NCBI RefSeq assembly: GCF_008831285.2
Contig: NC_045138.2
Location: 39,299,115-39,363,114 of the forward strand
Reading direction: 5' to 3'
DNA: 64,000 nucleotides
Origin: Nymphaea colorata
Taxonomy: Eukaryota; Streptophyta; Magnoliopsida; Nymphaeales; Nymphaeaceae
This document shows positions 38,051-49,699 of this stretch, in pieces. The notes under the pieces are model-generated. The model had not been told where the DNA came from and did no database searches. It saw nothing but the letters and a program-made list of their open reading frames with translations. How positions within the stretch are numbered: the stretch's first letter is position 1; every line of letters starts with the position of its first letter. Position numbers and translations under genes: made by a program.

Positions 38051-40252
38051 ATGGCTCAAAGGTTTGCGTCGTTCAGAAATTGGAAACACCATCGCAGGAA
38101 GATGCGGTGGTGCCGCTTGTTGGCGAACCAAGCGCTCGATGAAATGTCCCAAAGGGTTGGGGAGCCTCCTTTGCTTGTGAAAAGGATTGGTAAGCTCCGT
38201 AGTACGGACGAAGCGTCCGAGAGCCTTGTGAATTCAATGAACGTCTTAATAACCAAGCACTCGCAGAAAGGTGAGCTGGACAAGGCGTGCAGGCTCTTTG
38301 ACGGTATGGTGGCTAGAGACGTCGTTTCTTGGAACGCCATAATTGCCGGATATGCAAAGTGGGGACTAAAAACTGAAGCCCTGAAGTTGGTAGTGGAGAT
38401 GCATCGGGCTGGTGTTGGGCTCAATTCCATAAGTTTTCGTTCTGCTTTAAGTATCTGTGCGGGCTTGAAGAATTTGCAGTTTGGCAGAACGGTACATTGT
38501 CTTGCGATGAGAAGTGGCTATGTAAATTGCGAGTATTCAGGGTTCTCTTTATTGGATTTCTACGTGAAGTGCGATATGGTGGATGAAGCACGGAAGGCAT
38601 TTGATGAGCAGAGTCAGGGAACTGCGGTGCCATGGGTATTATTGTTGTCGGCATATGTAAGGCGTGGACGGATGGATGATGCTAATCTTTTATTTGAAAG
38701 AACGCCTAGAAAAGATGTCGTCTTGTGGACCACTCTGATTTCTGGTTATTCTCGGGGAGGTGAAGCTGCAAAAGCTTTTGAACTCCTCAATAGAATGCTG
38801 ATTTCTGGTGTATCCCCAAACGAGTTCACATTCCATGCCATTGTTAGAGTTGCTTCTTGCTTGAAAGATTTGAGATTGGGGAAGAAGATTCATGGTTGTT
38901 TAATTGCTAGGGGTTACGAGGGTGACTTTTCCATCTCTACTGCACTCATTGATCTGTATTGTTACTGTGACAGAGTTGATGATGCATTGCATGTATTCTC
39001 TCAAATGGAACAACCTTGTTTAAGCTCCTGCAACACATTGCTAGATGGTCTAATTTCGAATGACAGACTCGGTTGTGCAGAAGAACTTTTTTTTAAAATG
39101 GTGGAACTAAATTCTATAACTTGCAATGTAATGATTAAAGGGTACGCACGATATGGGAAGATCCGGGAAGCAAGACGCCTATTTGATCTCATGCCTCAGA
39201 AAACTTTAGTTTCTTTTAACACAATTATATCAGGATATGCACTGAATGGTGAACTGAACGATGCGAGAAGATTATTTGAAGCAGTGGATGTGAAAAAACG
39301 GGATACAGTAACCTGGAATGCTCTTATGTGCGGTTATGTGCAGAACAAGCTTCCTGGTGAAGCACTTCTGCTCTATGTGCAAATGCATAAACATGCAGTG
39401 AAAAGCAATAGATCAACGTTATCAAGCATATTATCTGCTTGTGCATGCCTTGGATCTCTAGAACTAGGGAGATCTGTTCACGCTCAAGCGGTTAAATCAC
39501 CTTATGGTTCAAATGTTTATGTTGGGACGTCATGTATCGACATGTATGCGAAGTGTGGCGACATAGCAAGTGCTCAATCAACATTCTTTCTCATGACCGA
39601 GAAAAATGTGGCAGCATGGACTGCACTGATCAATGGATACGCATTTCATGGATTAGGAAATGAGGCAATTGCTCTCTTTGATCAGATGTTGGAGGAAGGC
39701 ATAGAGCCAAACCAGGTTACGTTTGTGGGGGTTCTATCAGCTTGCAGCCACAGCGGGCTTGTTAATAAAGGGATGGACTATTTTATTTCTATGAAGGAGA
39801 CATACTGTATTACTCCCACCTTGGAGCACTATGCCTGCATTGTTTATCTTCTGGGTCGTCTAGGGTACCTTAATGAAGCAGAACAGTTTATAGGCAACAT
39901 GCCAATTAGAGCAGATGCTGTTGTTTGGGGAGCTTTGCTGAGTGGCTGCAGGTTCTATTCAAATGTGGAGATGGGTGAAAAGATAGCCGATAAAATATGT
40001 ACACTAGATTGTAGAAATACTTCTTCATGTGTGGCATTGTCGAATATTTATGCTGCAGCTGGTAGGTGGATTGACGTGCAAAGCATCAGGAAAAGGTCTT
40101 CTGCTGTGAAAGATCCAGGTTGTAGTTGGGTAGAACTGGGGAACACTCTGCATTCATTGTATGTAGAAGGCAGATATCATCCCGGTTCTGCTAAAATTTA
40201 TGAAGTATTGGATAGATTGGCAGTTAATATTAACTGCACGGCTCAAATATAA
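38051..40252 (+). CDS. PLS-class PPR protein with E motif, intronless
   Basis: A 733-residue organelle RNA-binding protein, probably an RNA-editing specificity factor. It is built of alternating P, L and S PPR units: GELDKACRLFDGMVARDVVS, NAIIAGYAKWGLKTEALKLV, TWNALMCGYVQNKLPGEAL, ACACLGSLELGRSVHAQAV and SACSHSGLVNKGMDYF are typical. The C-terminal E region is present (LSNIYAAAGRWIDVQSIRK, then DPGCSWVELGNTLHSLYVEG and HPGSAKIYEVLDRL), but the DYW deaminase domain is absent, so a DYW partner would be needed in trans. The N-terminus is rich in Arg/Lys/His with few acidic residues, compatible with mitochondrial or dual targeting. The ATG at 38051 is the first in the frame. No intron is needed, as is usual for this family. 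I could not assign a specific Arabidopsis orthologue. Confidence 0.9.
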   Translation: MAQRFASFRNWKHHRRKMRWCRLLANQALDEMSQRVGEPPLLVKRIGKLRSTDEASESLVNSMNVLITKHSQKGELDKACRLFDGMVARDVVSWNAIIAGYAKWGLKTEALKLVVEMHRAGVGLNSISFRSALSICAGLKNLQFGRTVHCLAMRSGYVNCEYSGFSLLDFYVKCDMVDEARKAFDEQSQGTAVPWVLLLSAYVRRGRMDDANLLFERTPRKDVVLWTTLISGYSRGGEAAKAFELLNRMLISGVSPNEFTFHAIVRVASCLKDLRLGKKIHGCLIARGYEGDFSISTALIDLYCYCDRVDDALHVFSQMEQPCLSSCNTLLDGLISNDRLGCAEELFFKMVELNSITCNVMIKGYARYGKIREARRLFDLMPQKTLVSFNTIISGYALNGELNDARRLFEAVDVKKRDTVTWNALMCGYVQNKLPGEALLLYVQMHKHAVKSNRSTLSSILSACACLGSLELGRSVHAQAVKSPYGSNVYVGTSCIDMYAKCGDIASAQSTFFLMTEKNVAAWTALINGYAFHGLGNEAIALFDQMLEEGIEPNQVTFVGVLSACSHSGLVNKGMDYFISMKETYCITPTLEHYACIVYLLGRLGYLNEAEQFIGNMPIRADAVVWGALLSGCRFYSNVEMGEKIADKICTLDCRNTSSCVALSNIYAAAGRWIDVQSIRKRSSAVKDPGCSWVELGNTLHSLYVEGRYHPGSAKIYEVLDRLAVNINCTAQI

Positions 40253-42170
40253 AACGAAAGGTCTCTGCACTAGCATGAAGATAATTAAGCTACTTCACCT
40301 GTAAGCTCTTAAGACTATAGGATTCGTGTACATTGCATATTTTTGTAAACAGAAACGGTCCCTAATGTACCATACAATATTGACAATTTTTTTAACTATT
40401 GCGGATCCTGCTACTGCCAAGTCATTTTTTATGCTTTCGTTTTGAATTGGAACAACCTGATCATTCAGTTGCTAATCCTTCAACTAATGGATATGAAATA
40501 TCATCAATCCTCAACGTTATGAAAATGCAGTTTAAGATCTGTAATCTTCCCTTCTCTGGAAACTGTTCATTTACCACCCCTGATTCAGCTGGTGCCATAA
40601 ACCTACAGCTGAATGTGGACACAAGTATTTTTCTATTAAAGGATGTTGTCTTCCACTTGGTCCCAGAAATTAATCAAGGGGACCTTGAATGCGGAAAGAG
40701 GGGAAATGGCATGGCTGCTATATATAAGCAAGGAACTGGACAAGGAAAAACTGTGCTGCCTGGACAACGGTAAGAGATTGAACTTGGGAAGTGAAAGCGG
40801 AGATAACTGATTCGATTGATCAGGCCACTGGGCCCGTTGAACCACATATTGGAAGACAAGAACAAATCTTTCTGGCGTCCGATCATCAGGGGAGTATCTC
40901 AAGTATGGATTATCCAGGTAATGAGACGGCTAATTCGTAAGCATATATTCCAAGGTGCAACAAGCTTGCAACATCTTCATTATGAGTTTGACTCTTTCAT
41001 TTCTCTTGGACTTTTCTCCATTTGGCAACACGATCTTCCGCTCAGCCGGGGTCACCACAAAAAAAATGACAAGACCGGAGAACTGAAGGCAGCTTACGTT
41101 GTCGGAACTGACCATACTCGTGCATTTCGTTTCAGTAATGGCACAAAAATATGCAGGTTGGTTCCATAAAGTACTGTAAATCCTCCCTCCGTTCCTTTTA
41201 TGGGCAAAAGCACTCGCATGTGTTCAAGTGAATCATTCTTTCCGTCTTAGAGAAATGCAGCACTCTCAGATTTAGCAGTTATATTGAATTTTACTCGTGA
41301 GATCCATATTCACTAGCTGTGGGAAACCTGTAATTCTATGGTTAATTATATTCTACATGAAATATAATGAAGCGTGAAAATTGAGATCAGATTACTACTT
41401 CTGTCAGTCTGTGTATCGTCAATACGTTTGGTTCTGTTAAGTTCTCAGTGCAGTGTGAGAGGCTCTTTGTGGCATGAATGAAACAGCTGCGGCCTAATAC
41501 TCTGCTGAAGTATCAAATCAAACTTTCGTCTCTGCCCACAAAACGAGATCACGCGCACACGCACAGACGCATCCACTGAGGGATATATAGACGATGGGTA
41601 GTAAAGGAACTCAGATCTCTTTGAATTTCATTGTTTCCAAGTAAGCCACAACTCCAGAATCGTAACCGTTTACGTCCCCCAATCCCTCGCCCACGCGCTC
41701 AGGCACGCATGCATACTCACAAGCGCACACGTTTCTGATCTTTTCATTCTGTCTAAAAACCGCCAGCCACTTTTTATAAAGGTCACGGCCTTTCCATACC
41801 AATCCCTTCACGTGGAAGGACACATGGAACAGATCAAGCATTCGGCACCCACTGGCATGAGAGTGTTGCGTAAAGTTGATGGCATGAGCAAACCAAGATC
41901 AGAGTGCTAGCAGACATGCGGTAAAGGTTTCAGAGCTCAACACCTTCTGCACGTGCCATGTGATTCATGTCTCCCAACTAAAGGATTAAATTGAAACAAC
42001 AGTTTAGCAGATACGACCCAATAATAGAAGTCCTGCTTTGGGATTACAGTGCTCCACACCAAAGCAATATACATTTTAAAACAGGCATAATGATGGACTG
42101 ATGTTTCCTGAGACGGTTGCAGGGGGATGAGTTCACGTGGCCAACCACCTGGGGGAGAAGCGTTGGTGTG
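40253..42170. other. Convergent intergenic region between the PPR gene and SWEET copy A
   Basis: 3' UTRs of two convergent genes. The open frames at 40399-40773 and 40816-41169 (plus) have no recognisable motif and overlap antisense frames. No repeats of note. Confidence 0.5.
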
Positions 42171-44686
42171 TCAAGGTATACTTGGTGGTTGCGTCTTGCT
42201 TTCTTCTTTCCTCTTGTAGACAAAGTAGAGCACAAGTTGTGTAAGCCCCAGCGGCATGCCAACAATATTAGGCGCCTGCACCCATCAAGTTGTTGTAACG
42301 ATTACAACAGAGTGACAACCAACATGACTGTGACAAGAAAACTCTGTTGATGCCGTTTTCACGCAAGAAAGATGAGCAATTGCCCGATCTTCGTGGGAAA
42401 AGCTTTGAAGATGCACTAATATACTTTTGATGTTATGCTGACATGTAAGGATGTCATTTTATGCACATGCAGGATGTTATAACGGGGGAGCATGAACGGT
42501 GTAAAGTTTGAAGACCTTGGATCAAATCCCAATCTTACCATTCTGTTGTTTGAGCTTTTCCTCGGTGTTGTCAACATAATTGTTTGGTGGTCGAGCCACA
42601 GCGTCCATTAGAAGCAAAGGATTACACATTGTCTTTTACGCAGTACACAACGGGGACTACTTCTCTCTAGCAGGCTGGTTAGCATATACTGGAGAGTGTT
42701 CTAGGAGGTGATTCACATTAATAAGAAACGATGCTGGATACCTGATTTTGCATAATAAGAAACCCATGCGATCGATCATGTTCGAACAAGTTTCCAGATG
42801 GAAACATACAGTTGCGGGAGATTTCTGTCTCAACGAGAATCTTGCTTCCACAGAAGCACACTTATGAAGCAGGACGGTTGGGGCTTTCTCAAAGAAAGGA
42901 AAACTTACCTCTCGTTACTCCTCCAGATTTTTTCGTCTTATCCTAGGGAATTTTTTGCACTAACACATTAATACATTGTATATTCTGTTATAGTTTACTC
43001 CATTATAAACTTTACCTTATTATGTACTCGTGTACGTGCTTTTTATTTATTTACAGTTTTTGTTATAAAATTTACAGTCGTACGCTTCCTTGACGCTGAA
43101 ATCGTTGCAGTGAAATATCTCGCTGCCCGCTTCATAGACCTTTTTTGAGGCTTGTTTCTCTGCTTCTGCTTCCTGTACTGCCTGGCATGTCCGTTTCGTA
43201 TCCATTAGTAACTATGAGATGAACCAATTACTTGGTCAGACCGTAATTAAGTTGAGACGCTTCCTCGAAGAGATTCACATGAAGAGCGAGAGAGAGAGAG
43301 AGAGAGAGAGACTTACTGCAACAAACAGATCACGGCCCACCAATCCATATGCCAACCATAGAGAGCTTGAGAGAAACGAGAACAGAGACAAATAGAACGG
43401 CATGAACTCCACGCTTTTCGTCTTGATGACAAGCTTCTACAAGCAAGGACAAAAGATTCAGTCGGCCGTCGAACACAACAGAATCCGAAAGTTAAAAACA
43501 AAACATAGAGAACGCTCGTCTAATCACAAGAGGTAGATGGCATTACCACAACCACCAACGGAGATCCATACATGGCTATTGACGTGGCTAGTGCTACACT
43601 TCCAACAACAACCTTCCGCTGATGATGTTCAGAGAACAAACACCAGGAGATCAACGCAGTGGCTAAGAAAATTATAACTGTTGGTATCATGATAGACCAT
43701 ACATGCCACTGCACCAATTGTGGAAATTAGTGTGATGCTCAGACGCTTCCATTGACACTTGGAAGAAATACCCACAAAAGTAGCCAAGTCAATTAAGAAG
43801 CATAACTCATTTCATAACCTTGCCTTGCCCTTTGCTGATGTGAAGTAAAGATATATCAACACGAAGGAAGCCTCCATGAGCATCCCTGTCCCATTGGTGG
43901 TTACTAGAAGAAGATTTTCCCATTTGTAGCTAACCACAGGCAAGCCATACCACGTATACAGAGCACAGTTTAAAAGAGCAACGATATAAGGGGTGCAGGA
44001 GAAGTCCTCTGTACTTCTTTTCTGGATCACCCTCCTGAATGTTAGTCTGCAGAGACGCATGCAACATCAATCAAGATATCTGTAAGAATAACAACGTCGA
44101 ACCAATAAAGTACAACAAAGTTTATGATCTACAGGGCAGTTTATTGGGATGTCAAAGGAAAATAGTCTGACTAACTGCAATTTTTTCTTTGCAAAATAAA
44201 TGTAAATGGTAACAATCTTTTCCTTCTTTGCTACGATTTGGTATAGTCTTGGAGAAAATATTTTGTGGTCTGCTCACTTACATGGGGGCTGCATACAACA
44301 GCAAAGAGGTAGCATTGCCTGCAAAAGAAAAACGCATTAGACAACTGAGCTAGTAACAACGTGCACATACGAGAGTCGGGGAATATATGTGAAATTTTTT
44401 GTTAAGAGTGCCATCAATCTTTCTTAGATTGGTCTAATATGCATATGTTACAGGTCATATCTGTGCAGGCTGCCGGCTTGGGTACATAAGCAGACGTCTC
44501 CAGAAGGAAGAGAAGTCGAGGGTCTAGACATGCACAAGTAGCCTAGTTGAAAGCAGAGCATTGGTTCAACTGAGATTTTTTTTCAGCTAAGAAAACGGAG
44601 AGTTCTAAATCAATGGAGAAAGTTGGTTAAAGAAAAACCAGAGAGATACCCATGATGCCTAGAGCTAGCCGGGGTATAGAACCCAT
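42171..44686 (-). CDS. SWEET3: SWEET3-like sugar transporter, copy A, six exons
   Basis: Bidirectional sugar uniporter of the MtN3/SWEET family (clade I by wording), a seven-helix membrane protein. Exons on the minus strand: 44650-44686, 44282-44318, 43824-44046, 43547-43708, 43317-43436, 42171-42275; 684 nt, 227 residues. First MtN3 domain: [60 protein letters not shown]. Second: [59 protein letters not shown]. The C-tail is short ([14 protein letters not shown]). A TATAAATA box lies 92 nt upstream of the ATG. The exon 3 donor appears to be GC (AAG|GCAAGG at 43822-43823): the nearby GT donor gives the wrong phase for exon 4, whereas the GC site gives a 223-nt exon identical in length to that of copy B. 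A CT microsatellite follows the exon 5 donor. Confidence 0.92.
43288..43311. repeat. (GA)n/(CT)n microsatellite in SWEET A intron 5
   Basis: About 12 units, beginning directly after the GTAAGT-type donor of exon 5 on the gene strand. Confidence 0.9.
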
Positions 44687-44770
44687 AACTGAAACTGTTT
44701 CTAGTTTCTACTTTCTAGCTACAACACAGAACAGGAAGAAATGCTTTTGTAAGGCTACAGCATCTAAGGG

Positions 44771-44778
44771 TATTTATA
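44771..44778 (-). promoter_or_regulatory. TATA box of SWEET copy A
   Basis: TATAAATACCC on the minus strand; its first base is 92 nt upstream of the ATG. Copy B has the same motif at the same distance. Confidence 0.75.
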
Positions 44779-46276
44779 TTAGGGAAGGTCCGGGCGTCCT
44801 CATTCGCCTTGCCATTTAAGATACTTGCGTAACATAATTGTCTTCTGTGCTATAGGGAAATCTGCAAAGGGTCCTAACAGGCACAACAAATAAAGCAAGA
44901 CATCCCAGGTGATAATACAAATTAGTAGAAGATATCGGCCAAAATAAAATGGAAGATCACGCAGTGAATCTAAATATGACAGATTTACGCGGTATAAATA
45001 AAGGCTCTGCTCAAGCCAGCAATCAAAGTCAATAGCTATGACCTGCCATGGTGAAGGCTGTGAAGATTTCACCTTCATCACATTAAACCTATCATCCTTT
45101 CTTGCTTTTTCTCATTTTAACAATAAAGAGGGACCAGTTACATTTCATCAAAATTTTAGGAACGGACGAGTTTCAGTTTTCTTTTTTTACATGATATAGT
45201 TTTTATTTGCAGAACTTCAACGGCCGTAGCCTTTTGGGCCCTTCAAGAAACGAAATTGGAATTCAATGGTACTTGATCTTTGAATTAATTTGTCTCTGAT
45301 GTTACATGGAGTTGTTTGGCCACAAAGACATTCAATAAGTGTCCAATAAATCTACCCTAAATATAGAGCAGATTATAGTTAGTAGACACATGTTCAATTA
45401 GCTAGTGGTTTGATAGACCCACTCTTTGCTTCAATAATATCTTTTCTTAATTTGGCTACTGTTAATGGTGCCCACTTCGACTTAGACTTCCATCTTCCAT
45501 TCGGAGAGAAATATGTACTTTCAAGTCCTTTTTCTGAGATTCAAGTTGATCAGACTAACGGACTGTTTGGGGGTTCGAGCTTGAATTGTAATATCGGGTC
45601 AAAATCCAAGTACATATCCATTTTAGTGACACCATTTTCTCTCTCTCTCTCTCTCTTTTTTCCCTTCTTATATATCCAGCTTAGATGAAAATTTTGGATT
45701 GCATGCACCCATGCACACATCCAGATGTTTCAGCTTTTCGACCAAGAGGAGGATCAGGTTTGGAGATACTTGCTCCGACTGAAGTTTGGATTCAAACAAT
45801 TACTGCAAACAAAAGCCATCCTTGAGTTGAATTTTCTGTTGGGTAGTTTAAGTTTTAAGAGAAAATTCAGAATTGTTGAAAATTTTCTGGTTTCAAATTT
45901 CTGAAACTTTCTGACTGTAAGAATCCTGTCTGCATATCTCGAAAAGAATCATGATTATCTGCATTTGTCCATGTTCACTTTCGCCCCTAAAATTGTCACC
46001 CCAAGAAATTGAGAATCAATTCCAGAAATTCGTTGAAGCTATAGCTATAATGATTACAGGCTTTCGCATGGCTTCCATGCTTCAAGTATGATTTCTATGA
46101 ATGGAAGATGACGTTAGAACTAAATTCACTCTTTATTTCTCAGACAGAAACAAGATTAAGACACTGAATTTCGGTAAATATTTCAGGACCTGCTATTATA
46201 CCTTCAGAGGTCTATCGGTAACAACTAACAACCTTCTCGAACAATTATCTTCCAAGCGAGACAGAAGGCGGGCGCA
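44779..46276. other. Promoter of SWEET A and 3' region of SWEET B
   Basis: Space between the tandem SWEET genes. It contains a short CT run near 45636-45656. The minus-strand open frame 44800-45081 lies in the promoter and has no recognisable motif. Confidence 0.5.
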
Positions 46277-47883
46277 TTATTTCTCTAGGACCCCTGGTGG
46301 GTATTTGTATTTCATATCCCCGGCGTTGCAGTCACCTTCTCCGTTCACTGCCTGTAACTGTGCTCCTTTTTCTACATCCAACTTGCTGCCCTGAACATTC
46401 TTTCTGTCGTTCTTCTTGTACATGCAGTACAAAATAAGTTGCATCAGCCCTAATGGACTGCCTACCAGATTCGGAGCCTGCAACATGGCATGGTGTTATA
46501 TAATTTATGATAAAGTCATAATGAAGATGATGGTATGATGATAGCCATGATATATTATACAAAGATCAACAATCATTTCAGTAGCATAAGTAAATCAACG
46601 CCACGCTTTGGGTAAAATATAGTCCCCAGCAACAACTTTCGTTTAGACATTAATGTGTTTTTTCCTTCTTTGTTTTGGAAAAGATTTTCACTGATCGGTC
46701 CCACAGTGGTGCTTTACACATACTGCTGTGATTTCTTGTTTCTGAAAAATGAAGTTGTTGATGCCTAACACCTTTAGGCATCTTAAATGCTTCTCCACTA
46801 AGTGGATAAAATATTGCAATCATGAATCTCTTAGCTTCTCCCTCTCAGGAGGACACCTCTAGGACATGACACTTGTCAGCTGACACGTACTCAGCATTTC
46901 ATGTATAGGATGTTGATTCATAAGCAAATTGGAACATGAAGAGACAACCATTTACTTTTTTCTTTTTTCCCCATTTTTTAGTAGACAGATTGCTAAGGAT
47001 GTCTTGAGATCAACAGTTTAGTGAGCTCCTAGTGGATGCCTTTAAAGAAGAAGAAGACAAGAAACATGCAATGAAATGATGTTTCTCTGGTAATAAGATA
47101 ACAAAGGAGAATGATATCAGAAGACACTGAAGACTAAAAATGTGATGATGGGTTTTTGTGTTCCATGGATGATACCATTAGAAACAAGTCACGCCCCAGT
47201 AGCCCGTACGCCATCCATAATGAACTGGCTAAGAAGGAGAAGAGTGACAGGTAGAAAGGCATGAACTCCACACTTTTTGTCTGTATGACACGTTTCTGCA
47301 AAGTTTGACGAATGCCAAGTTCATCCTTCATGACCACATGCAGTTCTATAATTTCCGGAAGAACAATTATATACAGAACAAGGAATTTGAAGAACAAGTT
47401 TATGTCTCAAATACCTACCATGACTACCAATGGGGATCCATACATGCACACAGATGCTACCAGTCCAACGCTTCCCACGAACATTTTTCGATGATGATGG
47501 TTAGAAAATTTGAAGGACGATACGCATGCCGTGGCACCGAAAACGAGAAGCACGGCAGCCAGCATTAGAATGACCATCATCTACTCCACAGCAAGCAGTC
47601 AATACGAAGCTACACATCACAGAGTGAAATATCTGCATCTAACTACTGTTAGCTAATTCTCTTCAGCTGTTCTTCTTCTATAATTTGTGATTGCTTTACT
47701 ACAACCTACTGTCATTCGCACAAAACAAAGTTAAAGCTTACTTCTTTTAGCACAACCTTTCTTTAATCTCGACTGAGAAATTCAAAACCTTCATCTCCTA
47801 CCGCAGATTGATCAAATATGTGTTTTTATATATTCTACTTTGCACTTATGAGCTTTTCCCATGGTGTTTTCTTGTCAAGCATG

Positions 47884-47946
<63 letters not shown>

Positions 47947-48802
47947 TTGTCCGTGGTGCTGCGAACACGAAATAAATTATGATGAAAGATGATTCGAGCA
48001 GAATTCCTAGCCCGTTGATAGTCACCACGGGGAAGTTCTCCCACTCGACGCTAACTACTGGCAGACCATACCAAGTATAAAGAAGACAGTTTAAGAGAGC
48101 AACAACATAAGGGACGCAGGAGAACTCCTCTGTGCTTCTCTTTCTTATTACCCTTCTAAAGGTTAATCTGCAAGAAGGGAGAAAAGACACCATTAATTTA
48201 CTAATCTTTCTGATGCGTTTTATCTCACCATCTCTGACTTCATGCCCATGCTTGCATGATCACATTCACACATTCACACGCTAGAAATGCCATTTTCTTA
48301 TCATCTTAAAAGTCAAATCAATGTGGTTTTCTGTGAATATGGGACGTTTCATGCAGCATCTGTTATTGATTGAGAGCTCTTCATCTGTTTACGTACATGG
48401 GTGCTGCATATAGGAGCAAAGACGTAGCGTTACCTGCATGAACAAGCAAAGAAAAGTAGGTGGTTAGAGACTTTAGTTAACTATATTTCTTGAGAATTTT
48501 CGTTTCATAAATTTGCTTGTCATATTACTACTGCAAGTGTTTCCTTAGCTGCTATCCAGAAGCAGTAAGCTAGAAGACTCCATGATAGTATTAATTAAAA
48601 GACCATGACTTTTGATGGGTAGTTTTACCTATAAATCTCTTCTTAATAAATGATTTGTAATGTAAAATAACATAGTCAGGTTTCCAAACAAGGAAACCTC
48701 TGATCACAGGAAGTATGTAAAACTCGAAAGAGAACAATGTCAACTTAAACATAAGAAAGAGAGAGTACCCAAGATCCCTGCAATCAAATGCATGCAGCCC
48801 AT
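46277..48802 (-). CDS. SWEET3: SWEET3-like sugar transporter, copy B, six exons
   Basis: A second SWEET in the same orientation as copy A. Exons on the minus strand: 48769-48802, 48397-48433, 47945-48167, 47419-47580, 47176-47295, 46277-46477; 777 nt, 258 residues, all GT-AG. Exons 2-5 have exactly the lengths of copy A (37, 223, 162, 120 nt). First MtN3 domain: [60 protein letters not shown]. Second: [58 protein letters not shown]. The hydrophilic C-tail is about 30 residues longer than in copy A. A TATAAATA box lies 92 nt upstream of the ATG. Exon 3 is followed at once by a CT microsatellite starting at the donor itself (AAAG|GTCTCTCTC). WYGLPVVS...WEN and the RKRSTEEFS wording place it near AtSWEET3; the substrate is not known from sequence. 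Confidence 0.93.
47886..47943. repeat. (GA)n/(CT)n microsatellite at the SWEET B intron 3 donor
   Basis: About 29 GA units on the plus strand. On the gene strand the array begins with the GT of the 5' splice site. Confidence 0.95.
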
Positions 48803-48886
48803 AGCTCCTACAACTGAAATTGTCGAAGCATATAAAATAAGAGAAGAGAACGGGTCGCTGGTAGATGACGCTTGGTGAGTGAAGGG

Positions 48887-48894
48887 GTATTTAT
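48887..48894 (-). promoter_or_regulatory. TATA box of SWEET copy B
   Basis: TATAAATACCCC on the minus strand; its first base is 92 nt upstream of the ATG, matching copy A. Confidence 0.75.
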
Positions 48895-49699
48895 AGTGCT
48901 CATAGTGGAAAAACAGGAGAAGAAATGGATGACAGCCACTGAAACCTTACCTGATAGGATTCTTAAAAGAGAAAAATGGAAGTTTTTATCGTAATTATTT
49001 ATTATAGCAGATAATATTGCAACAATTTGCACATAATTTTTCTAGTACTTTCTGTTTTTCATAGACGCTGATTAACAGTGATCTTCCGCACCATCAAGCA
49101 CACCTATGACTAAGCAATGACTAGGAACCACGTCATTTCTAGTGCATAGATCGACGGCCAGGAGCGCGAGATCTGCACAAAATCATGACATGAACACTAC
49201 TTCCTCTGTAACTTAATTTGCTAAAATTCCTGGGCATTTAGCTGTGATCGATTATCAGGTTTATATTCTCGAAGCACCTTTTTCATATCCTTGACCACTA
49301 AATCAATTGGTTTATCGTAATTTAGCTTCTAGATAATGATTAAAAGGAGAGTTCGTGAAGGGAGACAAGAATATATAAAATTGGAGCATCAAGGATGACA
49401 TTCTTAGTTCTGTTCTCTGCTTGAGTGGAATTAGATGATACGAATTCCACTAAGCCCAACTTGAGACACCAGGGTTGCCCACGTTCCCATGCTATCAAAT
49501 GTTTGAATATTGGAATATAAGTATCACTTACAAAATTATTCTGAGGTCACCAAAACGTGGAAGCTACATTGGTGGGCTAGCTGAGCGAGAGCTGTCGAGC
49601 TGGTCCCGATTGCATCAGACAACTTATCCAGGAAACTTTTTAACTTGACCAGAGAAGCAGTCACATTTTTTTCCGGATATGCTTACCTTGTCGACCAAG
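48895..49699. other. Intergenic, upstream of SWEET B
   Basis: AT-rich promoter-distal sequence. No gene or repeat was recognised. Confidence 0.5.

Noticed and set aside
38051-40252. Equating this PPR gene with At4g01030, the PPR gene near the GH18-TROL block in Arabidopsis
   Set aside because: As I recall, that protein has a DYW domain; this one ends after the E region and lies on the other side of TROL, so orthology is not supported.
40399-41169. Plus-strand frames after the PPR gene
   Set aside because: No motif, no plausible splice link to the PPR frame, and antisense frames of equal quality; probably 3' UTR and intergenic DNA.
44800-45081. Minus-strand frame of 93 codons upstream of SWEET A
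   Set aside because: It lies in the promoter region just upstream of the TATA box and shows no SWEET or other motif.
47846-48193. A SWEET-like frame ending in a Ser/Leu repeat
   Set aside because: The end is the CT array of intron 3 in SWEET B, not protein.
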